A stretch of DNA of 7,117 nt from an uncultured bacterium (lineage in GTDB: Bacteria; Bacteroidota; Bacteroidia; Chitinophagales; Chitinophagaceae), in NCBI GenBank assembly GCA_903957405.1, contig CAJBPC010000573.1, positions 1-7,117 of the forward strand, read 5' to 3'. Position 1 is the first letter of the stretch. Each line of letters opens with the position of its first letter. Shown in pieces: positions 6,778 through 7,117 of the stretch. Made by a program: the position numbers and the translations under genes. The notes beneath the pieces were generated by a model, which did no database searches, was not told the origin of the DNA, and saw only the letters and a list, made by a program, of their open reading frames with translations.

Positions 6778-7117
6778 CTATTGCTCGGATATCTTGAATG
6801 CCACGCGCCTGTTCTGAGCCTTGCCTTGAGCGGTGGCATTGTCGGCGATCGGTTGGTCCTGTCCGTATCCTACGGCATCCAGACGGTCGATATCCACTTT
6901 CCTGCCCACGAGGTAGGCCTTCACCGCGGCGGCACGCTTTTCAGACAGCAACAGGTTCGCATCCGCTTTGCCGGTATTGTCGGTATGTCCTTCGATCCCG
7001 ACCCTGACCAGCGGATAGTCCTTGTTCAGGATGTTCGCCAGTTTGTTCAGTTCGGCTTTCGCAGTACTGGTGAGGGTTGAACTGCCGCTGAGGAACTGTA
7101 CGTTATTGGCGTTGAAA
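6778..7117 (-). CDS. OmpA-family C-terminal peptidoglycan-binding domain (5' part outside window)
   Basis: Only the last 112 residues are visible; the frame is open to the right edge and ends at a TAG (6780-6778). They make up nearly the whole OmpA-like domain. FNANNVQFLSGSSTLTSTAK opens it (visible residues 1-20), and GHTDNTG (43-49), LSEKRAAAVKAYL (57-69) and AVGYGQDQPIADNATAQGKA (81-100) follow, then QNRRV (101-105). In this family the Asp of GHTDNTG and an Arg 15 residues later grip the diaminopimelate of peptidoglycan; here they are D46 and R61, at exactly that spacing. The protein therefore anchors something, probably the outer membrane, to the cell wall. Whether the missing N-terminus is a beta-barrel, a lipoprotein or tandem repeats cannot be seen. 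A strong terminator follows, so it is unlikely to share a transcript with the sugar-related genes. Confidence 0.92.
   Translation of the reverse strand, partial: FNANNVQFLSGSSTLTSTAKAELNKLANILNKDYPLVRVGIEGHTDNTGKADANLLLSEKRAAAVKAYLVGRKVDIDRLDAVGYGQDQPIADNATAQGKAQNRRVAFKISEQ

Overview
The window looks like a chromosomal stretch from a Bacteroidota bacterium, with a base composition that is fairly GC-rich for that phylum. The reasons are a DUF6786-type lipoprotein, which I know mainly from Bacteroidota, a GH116 enzyme and a Gfo/Idh/MocA oxidoreductase that both carry Tat export signals, and start codons without clear Shine-Dalgarno sequences. I cannot name a genus from the sequence alone. No rRNA, tRNA, CRISPR array, insertion sequence or phage gene is visible.

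All six genes are on the minus strand, so transcription runs from the high-coordinate end to the low end. At the right edge (6778-7117) is the C-terminal OmpA-like peptidoglycan-binding domain of a cut-off envelope protein. A very strong hairpin at 6708-6751 ends that unit. Then come a CefD-like class V PLP enzyme (5488-6654), a Tat-exported Gfo/Idh/MocA oxidoreductase (4114-5400), a Tat-exported GH116/DUF608 glycoside hydrolase (1323-3983) and a SlyD-type FKBP prolyl isomerase (827-1318). At the left edge is the N-terminal half of a DUF6786-like lipoprotein (1-616). Gaps between genes are 123, 87, 130, 4 and 210 bases, so no gene-free stretch exceeds 300 bases. Apart from the 6708-6751 hairpin and a weaker possible one at 769-842, I see nothing convincing in the gaps, and no credible Bacteroidota-type promoter.

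The most coherent reading is a small cluster for breaking down a glycoside outside the cytoplasm. The GH116 enzyme would cleave a beta-linked sugar. The Gfo/Idh/MocA protein could oxidise or otherwise prepare the sugar with a bound nicotinamide cofactor. The lipoprotein, of unknown function, may bind or process a sugar at the membrane. SlyD, four bases downstream of the GH116 gene, could act as a folding or Tat-signal-binding chaperone for the two exported enzymes. The CefD-like enzyme has no export signal and may be an unrelated neighbour. The functional link between these genes is inference from gene order and predicted location; the individual family assignments are much firmer.
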